Positions 22,272 through 30,074 of a stretch of DNA of 33,142 nt are shown in pieces. How positions within the stretch are numbered: position 1 is the first letter of the stretch; each line of letters begins with the position of its first letter. The stretch comes from a virus, in IMG/VR virus record IMGVR_UViG_3300027712_000084, positions 1 through 33,142 of that record; one strand, 5' to 3'. The notes beneath the pieces are model-generated. The model worked only from the letters and a program-made list of their open reading frames with translations. It was not told the DNA's origin and made no database searches. Position numbers and translations under genes: made by a program.

Positions 22272-22373
22272 ATGAGTGAACTAGAATTAATGGTACTATA
22301 TGACATGTACGAAAATGGATATAATCCACTGAACCCAGAAGATGTAATTGAATATTGGAAGGAAAGACTATGA
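22272..22373 (+). CDS. 33-residue peptide ahead of glutaredoxin
   Basis: A short acidic frame (MSELELMVLYDMYENGYNPLNPEDVIEYWKERL) with GGAG at correct spacing. It is the first gene behind a perfect promoter and overlaps the glutaredoxin ATG by four bases (ATGA). The coupling suggests it is translated; it might be a leader or a small regulatory peptide. No family known. Confidence 0.55.
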   Translation: MSELELMVLYDMYENGYNPLNPEDVIEYWKERL

Positions 22374-22630
22374 TTGAATTATACACTACAGACAATTGCA
22401 ATTATTGCAACAAAGCCAAGAATATTTTGAATTCTCTTAAAGTTCAATTCAAAACTTATTCTGTAGGCAAAGATGTTTCACGAGATTTCATTGTAGAAAA
22501 GTTTCCCAACGCCAAGTCATATCCAGTTGTTGTAATCAATGGTGAATTTGTTGGTGGGTATAATGAGCTTGAAATGCGAGTGTACGAAGAAAGAAATAAT
22601 TTCGGCAAAACTTTATTGGTCGAGTCTTGA
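22370..22630 (+). CDS. nrdC: glutaredoxin (T4 NrdC-like)
   Basis: Product of 86 residues (T4 NrdC 87). It delivers electrons to ribonucleotide reductase. The active site CNYC is at residues 10-13 after a short first strand (IELYTTDNC). A cis-Pro region (SYPVVVINGEFVGGYNEL) and the final helix follow in glutaredoxin order. RBS GGAAGGAA. It lies away from nrdAB but is driven by the strongest promoter in the window. Confidence 0.92.
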   Translation: MIELYTTDNCNYCNKAKNILNSLKVQFKTYSVGKDVSRDFIVEKFPNAKSYPVVVINGEFVGGYNELEMRVYEERNNFGKTLLVES

Positions 22631-22902
22631 TGTTTATTCGTGATGAAATTTTAAAAGAGTTGACAGATTCTGTCATTGAGGTTACATTCCTCAAGAAGGA
22701 TGGTATTACTCCTCCACCTCTTCGGTGTACTTTGATGCCAAGGATTTTACCTCCTGCATTCAATGATGAAGATCGTAAGCAAATGCAAGATTTTCATAAT
22801 CGTGAGCCTAGTCTTGTAGCCTCATGGAATGTTCAAAGAAACAGTTGGTGTGTATTTCCAATTGACATGGTTGAGTATATTCAGGCTCAAGATAACTACT
22901 AA
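22630..22902 (+). CDS. small SH3-barrel-like (WYL_2 type) phage protein
   Basis: Product of 90 residues from the ATG at 22630, overlapping the glutaredoxin stop by one base. The pattern EVTFLKKDGITPPPLRCTLMPRILPP...SWNVQRNSWCVFPIDMVEYIQ follows the small SH3-like family common in T4-like phages ('TF.KkDG..r...cTl.p..lp', then 'vwd...n.wr.f..d.v'). Role unknown. Confidence 0.7.
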   Translation: MFIRDEILKELTDSVIEVTFLKKDGITPPPLRCTLMPRILPPAFNDEDRKQMQDFHNREPSLVASWNVQRNSWCVFPIDMVEYIQAQDNY

Positions 22903-22905
22903 ATA
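22898..22905 (+). promoter_or_regulatory. late-like promoter motif before AdoMetDC
   Basis: ACTAAATA, 37 bases upstream of the ATG at 22943. It begins inside the last codons of the preceding gene. The leader carries AGGAG and no strong hairpin. Confidence 0.45.
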
Positions 22906-22942
22906 ATATATCTTTTAACAAAAAAACAGGAGCACAAATGGC

Positions 22943-23308
22943 ATGGCATATTGGGGGTTTCATCTCGTATTAGATTGCGCTGATCTAAATTCATTTTCAA
23001 TTGATGATTATGATACGATTTATAATTTTACAAAGCAGCTTGTTAATGATATTGACATGGTTGCATACGGCGACCCACAAATCGTTAGCTTTGGTTCCGG
23101 CAATAAAGCTGGATATACTTTAGTACAGTTGATTGAAACTTCAAACATTTGTGCTCATTTTGTTCCTGATGATCTAAAAGGCGGAAATGCTTTGTATCTT
23201 GATGTGTTCTCATGTAAGTCTTTTGACTCTGATATTGTTATCGGTCTTGTCAAGAAGTATTTTGACGCAAAGACTGTTCGCCCAACTTTCCTTACTCGAC
23301 AGGCTTAA
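22943..23308 (+). CDS. speD: S-adenosylmethionine decarboxylase proenzyme
   Basis: Product of 121 residues. It makes decarboxylated SAM, the aminopropyl donor for spermidine. The prokaryotic class 1b core is recognisable: GFHLVLDCADLN at the start, then LIETSNICAHF, where S67 is the likely pyruvoyl-forming serine, H72 lies five residues later as in the Thermotoga enzyme (S63/H68), and C91 in LDVFSCK matches the catalytic cysteine. An ATG five bases upstream at 22938 is nearer the RBS but opens only an 11-codon out-of-frame reading. No spermidine synthase is visible in this window. Confidence 0.82.
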   Translation: MAYWGFHLVLDCADLNSFSIDDYDTIYNFTKQLVNDIDMVAYGDPQIVSFGSGNKAGYTLVQLIETSNICAHFVPDDLKGGNALYLDVFSCKSFDSDIVIGLVKKYFDAKTVRPTFLTRQA

Positions 23309-23326
23309 TAATTAATAGGTGAATTG

Positions 23327-24337
23327 ATGAATGTTTTGTTGACTGGTGGTGCTGGATTTATCGGGCATCACATTATTGAATATCTTCTTGATAATACTGA
23401 TTACAACATTGTTAGTCTAGATCGTTTAGATTTCTCTGGTAATCTAAATCGTATTCAAGAAATTATTAAAGACAGAGATGATAAGCATCGTGTGAAGGTT
23501 GTGTATCATGACCTTCGTGCTGTTATTTCACCACAGATTGCAGATGTGATTGGCGATATTAATATTGTCCTTCACATCGCTGCTGCTTCTCATGTAACTC
23601 GTTCCATTAGGTTTCCAATGGAATTTGTTGAGAATAATGTGATTGGTACAGTTAATCTTTTGGAGTATGCTCGTACTTTAAGGAACTTAGATCGTTTTGT
23701 TTATTTTTCTACAGATGAAGTGTTTGGTCCTGCTGTTGATGGAGTGACATTCAACGAATATGACAGGATGAATCCTACCAATCCATATTCAGCATCCAAG
23801 GCTGCTGGTGAACTTATGTGTGTATCTTATCAAAACACATACAGAATGCCTATATACATTACACATACGATGAATGTATATGGTGAGCGTCAGAACCCTG
23901 AGAAGTTTATTCCAATGGTTCTTAAAAAGATAATCAATAATAAAAAAATTATTATTCATTATAATGCAGAAACAGGCAAAATTGGCTCACGTTGTTACCT
24001 TCATGCCAAAGACGTTGCATCGGCTCTTTTGTTTATTTTGAAACTTGAACATCAATCCACTTATGGTATAATGGGTGGAACTTGTCCCAAGTTTAATATT
24101 GCTGCCGAAAAACAATATGATAATCTTGATATTCTTCAAATTATAACAATGGGTCTTGGCGTATCGGTTCCTTATGAACTTGTTGACCCTAATATTGATC
24201 GTCCCGGTCATGATTTCAGTTATGCAATTTCGGGCAATTTTTTAAAATCACTCGGCTGGAAACCGTCGATGGAAGTAGAAAAAAGACTTCCATTGGTCTC
24301 ACAATGGTACATGAAAAATCAAAATTGGTTAAAATAG
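23327..24337 (+). CDS. NAD-dependent sugar-nucleotide dehydratase/epimerase (RmlB-like)
   Basis: Product of 336 residues from the ATG at 23327. Rossmann motif GGAGFIG (7-13), catalytic STDEVFG (128-134) whose Asp-Glu pair is typical of dTDP-glucose 4,6-dehydratases, and YSASK (Y154, K158). It probably acts on a nucleoside-diphosphate sugar and not only as an epimerase. A glycosyltransferase follows nine bases later, so the pair likely makes and transfers a modified sugar. Target (DNA base, virion or host surface) is unknown. Confidence 0.88.
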   Translation: MNVLLTGGAGFIGHHIIEYLLDNTDYNIVSLDRLDFSGNLNRIQEIIKDRDDKHRVKVVYHDLRAVISPQIADVIGDINIVLHIAAASHVTRSIRFPMEFVENNVIGTVNLLEYARTLRNLDRFVYFSTDEVFGPAVDGVTFNEYDRMNPTNPYSASKAAGELMCVSYQNTYRMPIYITHTMNVYGERQNPEKFIPMVLKKIINNKKIIIHYNAETGKIGSRCYLHAKDVASALLFILKLEHQSTYGIMGGTCPKFNIAAEKQYDNLDILQIITMGLGVSVPYELVDPNIDRPGHDFSYAISGNFLKSLGWKPSMEVEKRLPLVSQWYMKNQNWLK

Positions 24338-24346
24338 GAGTTTATT

Positions 24347-25336
24347 ATGCCTTTTGCAAAAGATAGTCTTTCCACTAATGCTATGGGTGGAACTGAGTTA
24401 ATGAAGTATGCGCTTGAAAAGCGTCTTGATACTGCTCTACTAGATAAGTTTCAGATTTTTGTTTCTCGTGTTCATGAAGAACTTTCTGATAAGCACGTTC
24501 GTATTCTTTGGTGTCAAGATTTGGCTGGTGACCCAGAATCCGAACATCTTCAAAATCGTGGATGGGAAAAGTTTCATCGTATCGTATTCTCATCACACTG
24601 GCAGATGCGTGGTTATCTAGAACGATATAATATTCCTTGGTCTAAGTGTGTTGTTCTTCCTAATTGTATCGAGCCTATCAGTTTCGATTTGGAACAAAAG
24701 AAACGTGACACTATTCGTTTAATTTATCACACTACACCTCATCGTGGACTTCAGATTCTTATTCCTGTTTTTAAGAAACTCCGTGAAGAATTTGATAACA
24801 TTGAACTTGACGTTTATTCTTCATTTAATGTGTATGGATGGGGCCAGAGGGATGAGCCGTTCCAACAGTTATTCGATGATTGTAAGTCAACTGTTGGAAT
24901 TAATTATTATGGTTCTGTTTCAAATCCAGAAATTAAAGAAATTTTGAAATCCAAGCATATCTATGCCTATCCTAATATTTGGCAGGAAACATCTTGTATT
25001 TCTCTTATGGAATCCATGTCTGCTGGTCTTATATGCGTTCATCCTAATTATGGTGCATTGCCTGAGACTGCTTCTAATTGGACTCATATGTATCAGTGGA
25101 ACGAAAATATTAATCAACATGCTAATATTTTCTATTCTGTTCTTCGTGCTTCTATTGAATCAATTTCTACGATGACAGATGATGAATATCATAATAAAAT
25201 TATGACACAAAAGGCTTATGCTGATATTTTCTATAATTGGGCAAATAGAATTTCACAATGGGAAGCTATGCTTCGTTCACTTGAAAACGAATCCCCGGAA
25301 ATGCCGAAAGAACAATTTGTCTATAGAACCACTTGA
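24347..25336 (+). CDS. GT-B family glycosyltransferase
   Basis: Product of 329 residues, RBS AGGAG. The N-terminal half has a Gly-rich start (STNAMGGTELMKYALEKRL) and the VLPNCIEP loop. The C-terminal half shows the GT4-like donor-binding motif: KHIYAYPNIWQETSCISLMESMSAGLICVHPNYGALPETA with the acidic E-x7-E pattern. The N-terminal Rossmann half is shorter than usual. It is coupled to the dehydratase gene and ends just before a late-like promoter. Confidence 0.88.
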   Translation: MPFAKDSLSTNAMGGTELMKYALEKRLDTALLDKFQIFVSRVHEELSDKHVRILWCQDLAGDPESEHLQNRGWEKFHRIVFSSHWQMRGYLERYNIPWSKCVVLPNCIEPISFDLEQKKRDTIRLIYHTTPHRGLQILIPVFKKLREEFDNIELDVYSSFNVYGWGQRDEPFQQLFDDCKSTVGINYYGSVSNPEIKEILKSKHIYAYPNIWQETSCISLMESMSAGLICVHPNYGALPETASNWTHMYQWNENINQHANIFYSVLRASIESISTMTDDEYHNKIMTQKAYADIFYNWANRISQWEAMLRSLENESPEMPKEQFVYRTT

Positions 25337-25339
25337 AAA

Positions 25340-25366
25340 GATAAATATGTCATCGGCAATGCCGAT
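25340..25366 (+). promoter_or_regulatory. late-like promoter followed by a hairpin
   Basis: GATAAATA (25340-25347) followed by ATCGGC-AAT-GCCGAT (25352-25366). The predicted late start is near 25353, so the hairpin lies at the very 5' end of the mRNA, upstream of an AGAGG RBS and the ATG at 25381. Here the hairpin leaves the RBS free, unlike the elements at 12954 and 20969. Confidence 0.5.
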
Positions 25367-25380
25367 TAAAAAGAGGTCAA

Positions 25381-25767
25381 ATGACAAATAATATCATTAA
25401 ATTTCCAAAGAGTAAGATTATTCAAAAGGGGGCCGACGCCCCCGTCAATCTAGAAGAAATAAAAAATAATATTGATATGGTAAAACAAACTCATATTCAA
25501 GAAACAATAGCTTTGATTGCTCCAATGTTATTTCAACAATTATCTTTAGCGGGATTTGAATTAATTGAAGAAGATGATGATGCAGAATCGATAAAAGACT
25601 CTGCATTCCTAATCGAATCTATTAGATCAATATTATTTAAATATTATGGATTGATTCATCCATTTCAAAAAATTTCACAAAACGTTTTTGATATAGAAGA
25701 AAGTGGTTTACTTTGTATCAAAGATACGTTAGAATTAGTTTTGAAAATAGATGAGGAGAGGGTTTAA
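25381..25767 (+). CDS. conserved T4-like phage protein of unknown function
   Basis: Product of 128 residues. The start TNNIIKFPKSKI and the helical body (MVKQTHIQETIALIAPMLFQQLSLAGFEL, then DSAFLIESIRSILFKYYG) match a hypothetical protein often seen in marine T4-like phages near late genes. Codons 16-21 contain a GGGGGC-CGAC-GCCCCC hairpin, very GC-rich for this genome. The end overlaps a candidate SD used by the next gene. Confidence 0.6.
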   Translation: MTNNIIKFPKSKIIQKGADAPVNLEEIKNNIDMVKQTHIQETIALIAPMLFQQLSLAGFELIEEDDDAESIKDSAFLIESIRSILFKYYGLIHPFQKISQNVFDIEESGLLCIKDTLELVLKIDEERV

Positions 25768-25779
25768 CCCATAATTAAA

Positions 25780-26661
25780 ATGATGATATTAGACTTGAAT
25801 CAGGTCATGATTTCAAATTTATTTAGAATGATAGAAAATCGAAATAGTATTCAGATAGATAAAAATGTGCTTCGTCATATGATATTGAATTCTATTCGTG
25901 CAATTAAAGTCAAATTCTTTAATGAATTTGGTGAACTTGTTATAGCATGTGATGATAAAAACTATTGGCGAAAACAATTTTTCCCTTATTATAAAGCCAA
26001 TCGTAAAAAGAACAGAGATAAATCTGATCTCAATTGGTCTGAGATTTATGAATATCTTGGTGAGATAAAACAAGAACTAAAAGAATATTTTCATTATAGA
26101 GTAATCAGCATTGAAAATGCTGAAGCTGATGATATCATTGGTACTCTTATTATGGAATATGGTGAACTTATTAATGATTGGTCATTTGGACAACCTGAAG
26201 CTGAAAAAATCCTTATTGTTTCTGGTGATAAAGATTTTATTCAACTACACAAATATCAAAATGTCAAACAATATGATCATGTAAATAAGAGATATATCAC
26301 ACATGATAACCCAGATATGTTCATTAAAGAACACATTTTAAAGGGTGATGTTAGTGATGGTATTCCTAATTTCCTGTCTAATGATAATTGTTTTGTTATC
26401 GGTGAGCGTCAGAAATCATTAACTTTTAAAAAGATAGAACATTACTTAAGTATTTCTCCTGATGAATATGAAGATGAAAGACTCAAGAGAAATTATTATA
26501 GAAATGCATATCTTATTGATTTGACCTATATACCTGAAGAGATTAAAGGTCGTGTTATTGAAGAATATAAATCTGAAGCAGGTAAAACTAAAACTAAACT
26601 TTTCAATTATTTTGTCAAAAAAAGATTGAATATTTTAATGGAACATATCAACGAATTTTGA
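25780..26661 (+). CDS. rnh: T4 RNase H-like 5'-3' nuclease
   Basis: Product of 293 residues (T4 RNase H 305) that removes RNA primers and adjacent DNA from Okazaki fragments. Acidic metal-binding clusters are at D5 (ILDLNQ), D58/D59 (ACDDKNYWRKQFFPYYKANRK, which also carries the conserved Lys/Arg), E115/D117/D118 (NAEADD), D150/D152 (VSGDKDFIQL) and D190/D193 (GDVSDGIPN). The only SD-like sequence (GAGGAG, 25753-25758) lies 21 bases upstream; a GGGT-TTA-ACCC hairpin in between could bring it to about 10 bases. ATG at 25783 is an alternative start. Confidence 0.9.
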   Translation: MMILDLNQVMISNLFRMIENRNSIQIDKNVLRHMILNSIRAIKVKFFNEFGELVIACDDKNYWRKQFFPYYKANRKKNRDKSDLNWSEIYEYLGEIKQELKEYFHYRVISIENAEADDIIGTLIMEYGELINDWSFGQPEAEKILIVSGDKDFIQLHKYQNVKQYDHVNKRYITHDNPDMFIKEHILKGDVSDGIPNFLSNDNCFVIGERQKSLTFKKIEHYLSISPDEYEDERLKRNYYRNAYLIDLTYIPEEIKGRVIEEYKSEAGKTKTKLFNYFVKKRLNILMEHINEF

Positions 26662-26668
26662 GGACACT

Positions 26669-27097
26669 ATGAGATTATCAATATCTGAAATTTTAATTAA
26701 TACATCTAAGCTTTCAAAGAAAGAAGAAAAGATTGCATATTTGAGAAACAATTACAATCCTGTTCTTGGACAGATTCTCAAATACACATTCGAACCCCAA
26801 TTTGTTTGGGAATTGCCACCCGGTGATCCGCCATATAAACCATCGGATTACCCTGATTCACATGGAATGCTGTATACTGAAGCAAGGCGCTTGTATTTGT
26901 TCCTAAAAGGTGGTAATCCTAATCTAACACAATTTAGAAGAGAAATACTCTATATCACTCTTCTGGAGACTGTGCATCCTGATGATGCGAAGCTTCTGTT
27001 GGCCATTAAGGAAAAGAAGCTTCCTTACAAAGGATTAACCATTAACTTTATCAAAGAGGCATTGCCGGGATTGATCGATGAGCAAGTCAACGTTTAA
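26669..27097 (+). CDS. conserved T4-like phage protein
   Basis: Product of 142 residues with RBS GAGGA. The helical start (ISEILINTSKLSKKEEKIAYLRNN) and the body FEPQFVWELPPGDPPYKPSDYPDSHGMLYTEARRLYLFLKGGNPNLTQFRREILYITLLETVHPDDAKLLLAIKEKKLPYKGLT are a conserved pattern in T4-like phages of marine and alphaproteobacterial hosts (I think DUF6433, but cannot verify the number). Located between RNase H and small genes of unknown role. It overlaps the next gene by 20 bases. Confidence 0.7.
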   Translation: MRLSISEILINTSKLSKKEEKIAYLRNNYNPVLGQILKYTFEPQFVWELPPGDPPYKPSDYPDSHGMLYTEARRLYLFLKGGNPNLTQFRREILYITLLETVHPDDAKLLLAIKEKKLPYKGLTINFIKEALPGLIDEQVNV

Positions 27098-27275
27098 AAA
27101 GTTTAAAAAGAATGACTATTCGTATGATGACGAGGGATATTCTGAAAATACTCGTCATCATATAGACAAGCGTAAGGAAAAGCGAGTAGAGCGAGCTTTA
27201 AAAGTTAAAGACATTTCTGCTCTTATAGAAGATGAAGATGAGTTCGAAGATTATCAATGGAGCGATCAACGCTAA
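27078..27275 (+). CDS. small highly charged protein
   Basis: Product of 65 residues beginning in the last codons of the previous gene. It is basic at the N-terminus (SKSTFKKFKKND), with alternating charges (IDKRKEKRVERALKVKD), and acidic at the C-terminus (EDEDEFEDYQW). This looks intrinsically disordered and may bind nucleic acid or RNA polymerase. No family is recognised. Stop overlaps the next ATG by one base. Confidence 0.55.
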   Translation: MSKSTFKKFKKNDYSYDDEGYSENTRHHIDKRKEKRVERALKVKDISALIEDEDEFEDYQWSDQR

Positions 27276-27517
27276 TGCCTACGTATAAGTTTCTAAACAA
27301 TGATACTGGCGAGGAGTTTGAAAATTTTATGACAATTTCGGCTCTAGATGTTTATTTAAGTGAAAACGCCAACTTAACGCAACTCGTTAACGGTGCTCCT
27401 ATGATTCACTCTGGAAGAGGCATGAGTAAGCCCGATCAAGGGTTTCGTGATCTTCTTAAAGATATGAAAAAGAACCATTCTAAAGGTATCACTGGGAGCA
27501 CCATTAATAATTTTTAA
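27275..27517 (+). CDS. FmdB-like small protein lacking the zinc cysteines
   Basis: Product of 80 residues from the ATG at 27275. MPTYKFLNNDTGEEFENFMTISALDVYLSEN matches the FmdB/zinc-ribbon opening pattern 'MPTY.F.C..CG..FE.....' but the cysteines are replaced by Asn, Asp and Thr. The end FRDLLKDMKKNHSKG is helical and basic. This is a typical T4-like phage version, probably no longer metal-binding. Confidence 0.65.
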   Translation: MPTYKFLNNDTGEEFENFMTISALDVYLSENANLTQLVNGAPMIHSGRGMSKPDQGFRDLLKDMKKNHSKGITGSTINNF

Positions 27518-27528
27518 ACAGGAATAAA

Positions 27529-28278
27529 ATGGAAGAGACAAAGCGACTAACTAGAAAAGAAAAAAGAGTTCTTCGTCAAAATGGAAAGGCTCCACCAACA
27601 GTACCACAAGAGAAATTAAATTTCAATCTCAAGAAGATTGAACCGCTAACGGAAAACCAAAAGTTTACATTTGAATCTTATAATTCAGGAAAAAATCTAC
27701 TTCTTCATGGTATTGCTGGAACTGGTAAAAGTTTCATATCTTTGTATCTTGCACTCAATCAAATTTTATCTGGTACAAGTCAATATAAAAAAATTATTAT
27801 TATTAGATCAGTTGTGCCAACTCGTGATATGGGTTTCTTGCCCGGTAATAATAAAGAAAAAACTAAGGTATATGAAGCTCCATATACAGCCATTTGTACA
27901 GAACTATTTGGTAGAGGTGATTCATATGAATACCTTAAATCGAAAGGTGTCATCGAATTTATCTCGACTTCCTTTATTCGTGGTGTTACTCTAAATGATT
28001 GCATCATTATAGTGGATGAAATTGCTAACTGTACGTTCCATGAACTCGATTCTGTCATCACTCGTGTTGGTAAGAATTGTAGGATAGTGATGTGTGGCGA
28101 TTTTAGACAATCCGATTTTGTAAAAGAAAACGAAAAAGATGGTCTCTTCGATTTTATGAAAATTGTTAAAAGGATGAAAATGTTTACATTTGTTGACTTT
28201 ATGGAAGATGATATTGTTAGAAGTAGTCTTGTCAAGTCTTATATTATTGAAAAGACAAGACTTGGAATTATCGCTTAA
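27529..28278 (+). CDS. phoH: PhoH-like P-loop ATPase
   Basis: Product of 249 residues. Walker A is GIAGTGKS (61-68). The PhoH-type SVVPTRDMGFLPGN block, TSFIRGVTLNDCIIIVDEIANC (Walker B; usual PhoH has DEAQN), and RIVMCGDFRQSD follow. A Lys/Arg-rich N-terminal extension (RLTRKEKRVLRQNGK) may contact RNA. PhoH proteins are predicted ATPases or helicases, widespread in marine and soil T4-like phages, and linked to phosphate stress mostly by name. The true role here is unknown. Confidence 0.88.
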   Translation: MEETKRLTRKEKRVLRQNGKAPPTVPQEKLNFNLKKIEPLTENQKFTFESYNSGKNLLLHGIAGTGKSFISLYLALNQILSGTSQYKKIIIIRSVVPTRDMGFLPGNNKEKTKVYEAPYTAICTELFGRGDSYEYLKSKGVIEFISTSFIRGVTLNDCIIIVDEIANCTFHELDSVITRVGKNCRIVMCGDFRQSDFVKENEKDGLFDFMKIVKRMKMFTFVDFMEDDIVRSSLVKSYIIEKTRLGIIA

Positions 28279-28283
28279 AAATT

Positions 28284-28949
28284 ATGAACAACCAAAGAAA
28301 AATCTTCAGGCATAATCTGGTGCCTGAAGAAACCTTGACAGATCAAATTATTGATGGTAAGCGTTACTATTTTCTTGAAAATGGAGAATCGTTTAAATCA
28401 GTGACTACTATCCTTGGTGAAAGAACAGATAAATCTGCCATCGATAAATGGCGCAAACGAGTTGGTGAAGCAGAGGCTAATAAAATAACAGCTATTGCTA
28501 CACGTCGTGGTACCTCTATCCACAATATGTGTGAACGATATGTTCTCAATAAGGAAAATTATCTAGGTGATGAATCTCCAGATAACATTTATTCTTTCCT
28601 ACCCATTCAAAATTTGTTAGAAGAACATGTCGATGATATATTAGGTATTGAGTTACCTTTGTATTCAAGAATGTTACAGACTGCTGGTCGATCAGATTTG
28701 ATTGCTAATTATGATGGACAGTTATCGATCATTGATTTCAAAACTTCTACAAAACCAAAAAAAGAACAGTGGATCGAAAATTATTTTCTTCAATCGACTG
28801 TTTACTCCTTGATGTTTGAGGAAATGTATAATATAAAGATTTCTCAGTTGGCAATCATGATCACAGTCGATCATGAGCACCCACAGGTTTTTGTAAGGAA
28901 AACCAAAAACTTCTATCCAAGGGTCAAGGAAATTTTTTTACAAAAATGA
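28284..28949 (+). CDS. PD-(D/E)XK (RecB/Cas4-like) exonuclease
   Basis: Product of 221 residues. A helical block with RRGTSIHNMCERY (H80) precedes the core GRSDLIANYDGQLSIIDFKTSTK, where D138 and D151-F-K153 form the metal-binding and catalytic set. QSTVYSLMFEE (Q170, Y174) completes the RecB-type QxxxY motif. It probably degrades DNA ends, as in phage recombination and host DNA breakdown. A strong promoter starts two bases after its stop. Confidence 0.85.
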   Translation: MNNQRKIFRHNLVPEETLTDQIIDGKRYYFLENGESFKSVTTILGERTDKSAIDKWRKRVGEAEANKITAIATRRGTSIHNMCERYVLNKENYLGDESPDNIYSFLPIQNLLEEHVDDILGIELPLYSRMLQTAGRSDLIANYDGQLSIIDFKTSTKPKKEQWIENYFLQSTVYSLMFEEMYNIKISQLAIMITVDHEHPQVFVRKTKNFYPRVKEIFLQK

Positions 28950-28950
28950 G

Positions 28951-28979
28951 TTGACAGTGGGTAGCAAGTCGAGTACATT
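28951..28979 (+). promoter_or_regulatory. sigma70-type promoter for the DUF932 gene
   Basis: TTGACA, 17-base spacer, TACATT. It lies alone in the gap between the nuclease and the DUF932 gene, whose leader ends in GGAGAATATAT. Confidence 0.7.
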
Positions 28980-29020
28980 ATGAAAGTCAACAGCGACACA
29001 TACACACAGGAGAATATATT

Positions 29021-29983
29021 ATGGCTCATATGATTGAAATGATCGACGGCAAGGCTCAGATGGCTTATACCGGCGAACTCCCGTGGCATGGCCTTGGTGT
29101 CAAGGTTCCTGCCGATCTTACCTCTGATCAGATGCTTAAGGCTGCTGGTCTCGACTGGACTGTTCGTAAGGTTCCTGCTTTCGCCAATGTCGGCGGTAAT
29201 CAGGTGGCAATTGGTCATTCGGCTCTGGTGCGTGAGATGGATGACAAGATTCTCGATGTTGTTTCTGATGATTGGAACTACATTCAGAATACTGATGCTT
29301 TCGATTTCTTCAATGAATTTGTTGCCGCTGGTGACATGGAAATGCACACTGCTGGCTCTCTTCGTGACGGTCAGATCATCTGGGGTCTTGCAAAGGTAAA
29401 GGAATCCTTTGAACTCTTTAAGGGCGACCAGATCGATTCATACCTTCTGTTCACCAATTTCCATCGTTATGGTTTCTCGACTGACGTTCGTTTTACGCCA
29501 ATTCGTGTTGTTTGCAATAATACCTTGACTCTTTCTCTTAACTCTGCTGTCGAACGCATGGTTAAGTTCTCCCATCGCAAGGAATTTGATGCGGCGGTTG
29601 TCAAGGATATGCTTGGTATTGCTACTGACAAGCTTTCCAAGTACAAGGAAATTGCCCAGTTTCTGGGTTCTAAGATGGCCAAAGAAGAGAATATCGTTGA
29701 TTACTTTAAGCGTATCTTCCCAATGACTGGTAAGACCAAGGACGAAAGTTCCAATGAACTTTCTCGCAACGCTAAGGTTGCGATGGATATCCTTCACACT
29801 CAGCCCGGTGCTGAATATGCTGAAGGTTCTTGGTGGCAACCCTTCAATGCGGTTACTTTCATGACTGACCATGTTCTTGGTCGTTCTGCTGATAATCGTC
29901 TTGCTTCGGCTTGGTATGGCCAGAATAAGAACCTCAAGACCAAGGCTCTTGAGACTGCTATCGAAATGGCAGAAGCCGTTTAA
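29021..29983 (+). CDS. DUF932 (phage/plasmid-like) protein
   Basis: Product of 320 residues. The pattern AYTGELPWHGLGVKVP, then WTVRKVPAF, LDVVSDDWNYIQNTDAFDFFNEFVAAG, SLRDGQIIWGLAKV, and the FTPIRVVCNNTLTLSL core fit DUF932 (TIGR03299-like), seen in phages, plasmids and mobile elements. The function is not established. It forms its own unit between a promoter and a terminator. The gene uses more C- and G-ending codons (GAC, AAG, TTC) than its neighbours, as expected for strong expression or a separate origin. Confidence 0.85.
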   Translation: MAHMIEMIDGKAQMAYTGELPWHGLGVKVPADLTSDQMLKAAGLDWTVRKVPAFANVGGNQVAIGHSALVREMDDKILDVVSDDWNYIQNTDAFDFFNEFVAAGDMEMHTAGSLRDGQIIWGLAKVKESFELFKGDQIDSYLLFTNFHRYGFSTDVRFTPIRVVCNNTLTLSLNSAVERMVKFSHRKEFDAAVVKDMLGIATDKLSKYKEIAQFLGSKMAKEENIVDYFKRIFPMTGKTKDESSNELSRNAKVAMDILHTQPGAEYAEGSWWQPFNAVTFMTDHVLGRSADNRLASAWYGQNKNLKTKALETAIEMAEAV

Positions 29984-30010
29984 TCATAAAAATAATTAAA
30001 ATGATAGGAG

Positions 30011-30037
30011 ATGGAGGGTAGCCAATCCCTCCATTTT
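30011..30037 (+). terminator. rho-independent terminator after DUF932 gene
   Basis: Perfect 8-bp stem ATGGAGGG (30011-30018) and CCCTCCAT (30027-30034) with an 8-base loop, followed by TTT. It closes the DUF932 unit. Confidence 0.75.
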
Positions 30038-30074
30038 CATATATACTCTTTTAAATGGAGTAAGGAGAACATTC

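Noticed and set aside
24045-24072. TTGAAC-16-TATAAT inside the dehydratase gene
   Set aside because: The -35 is weaker and the next gene already follows with tight spacing, so it may be chance in AT-rich coding DNA.
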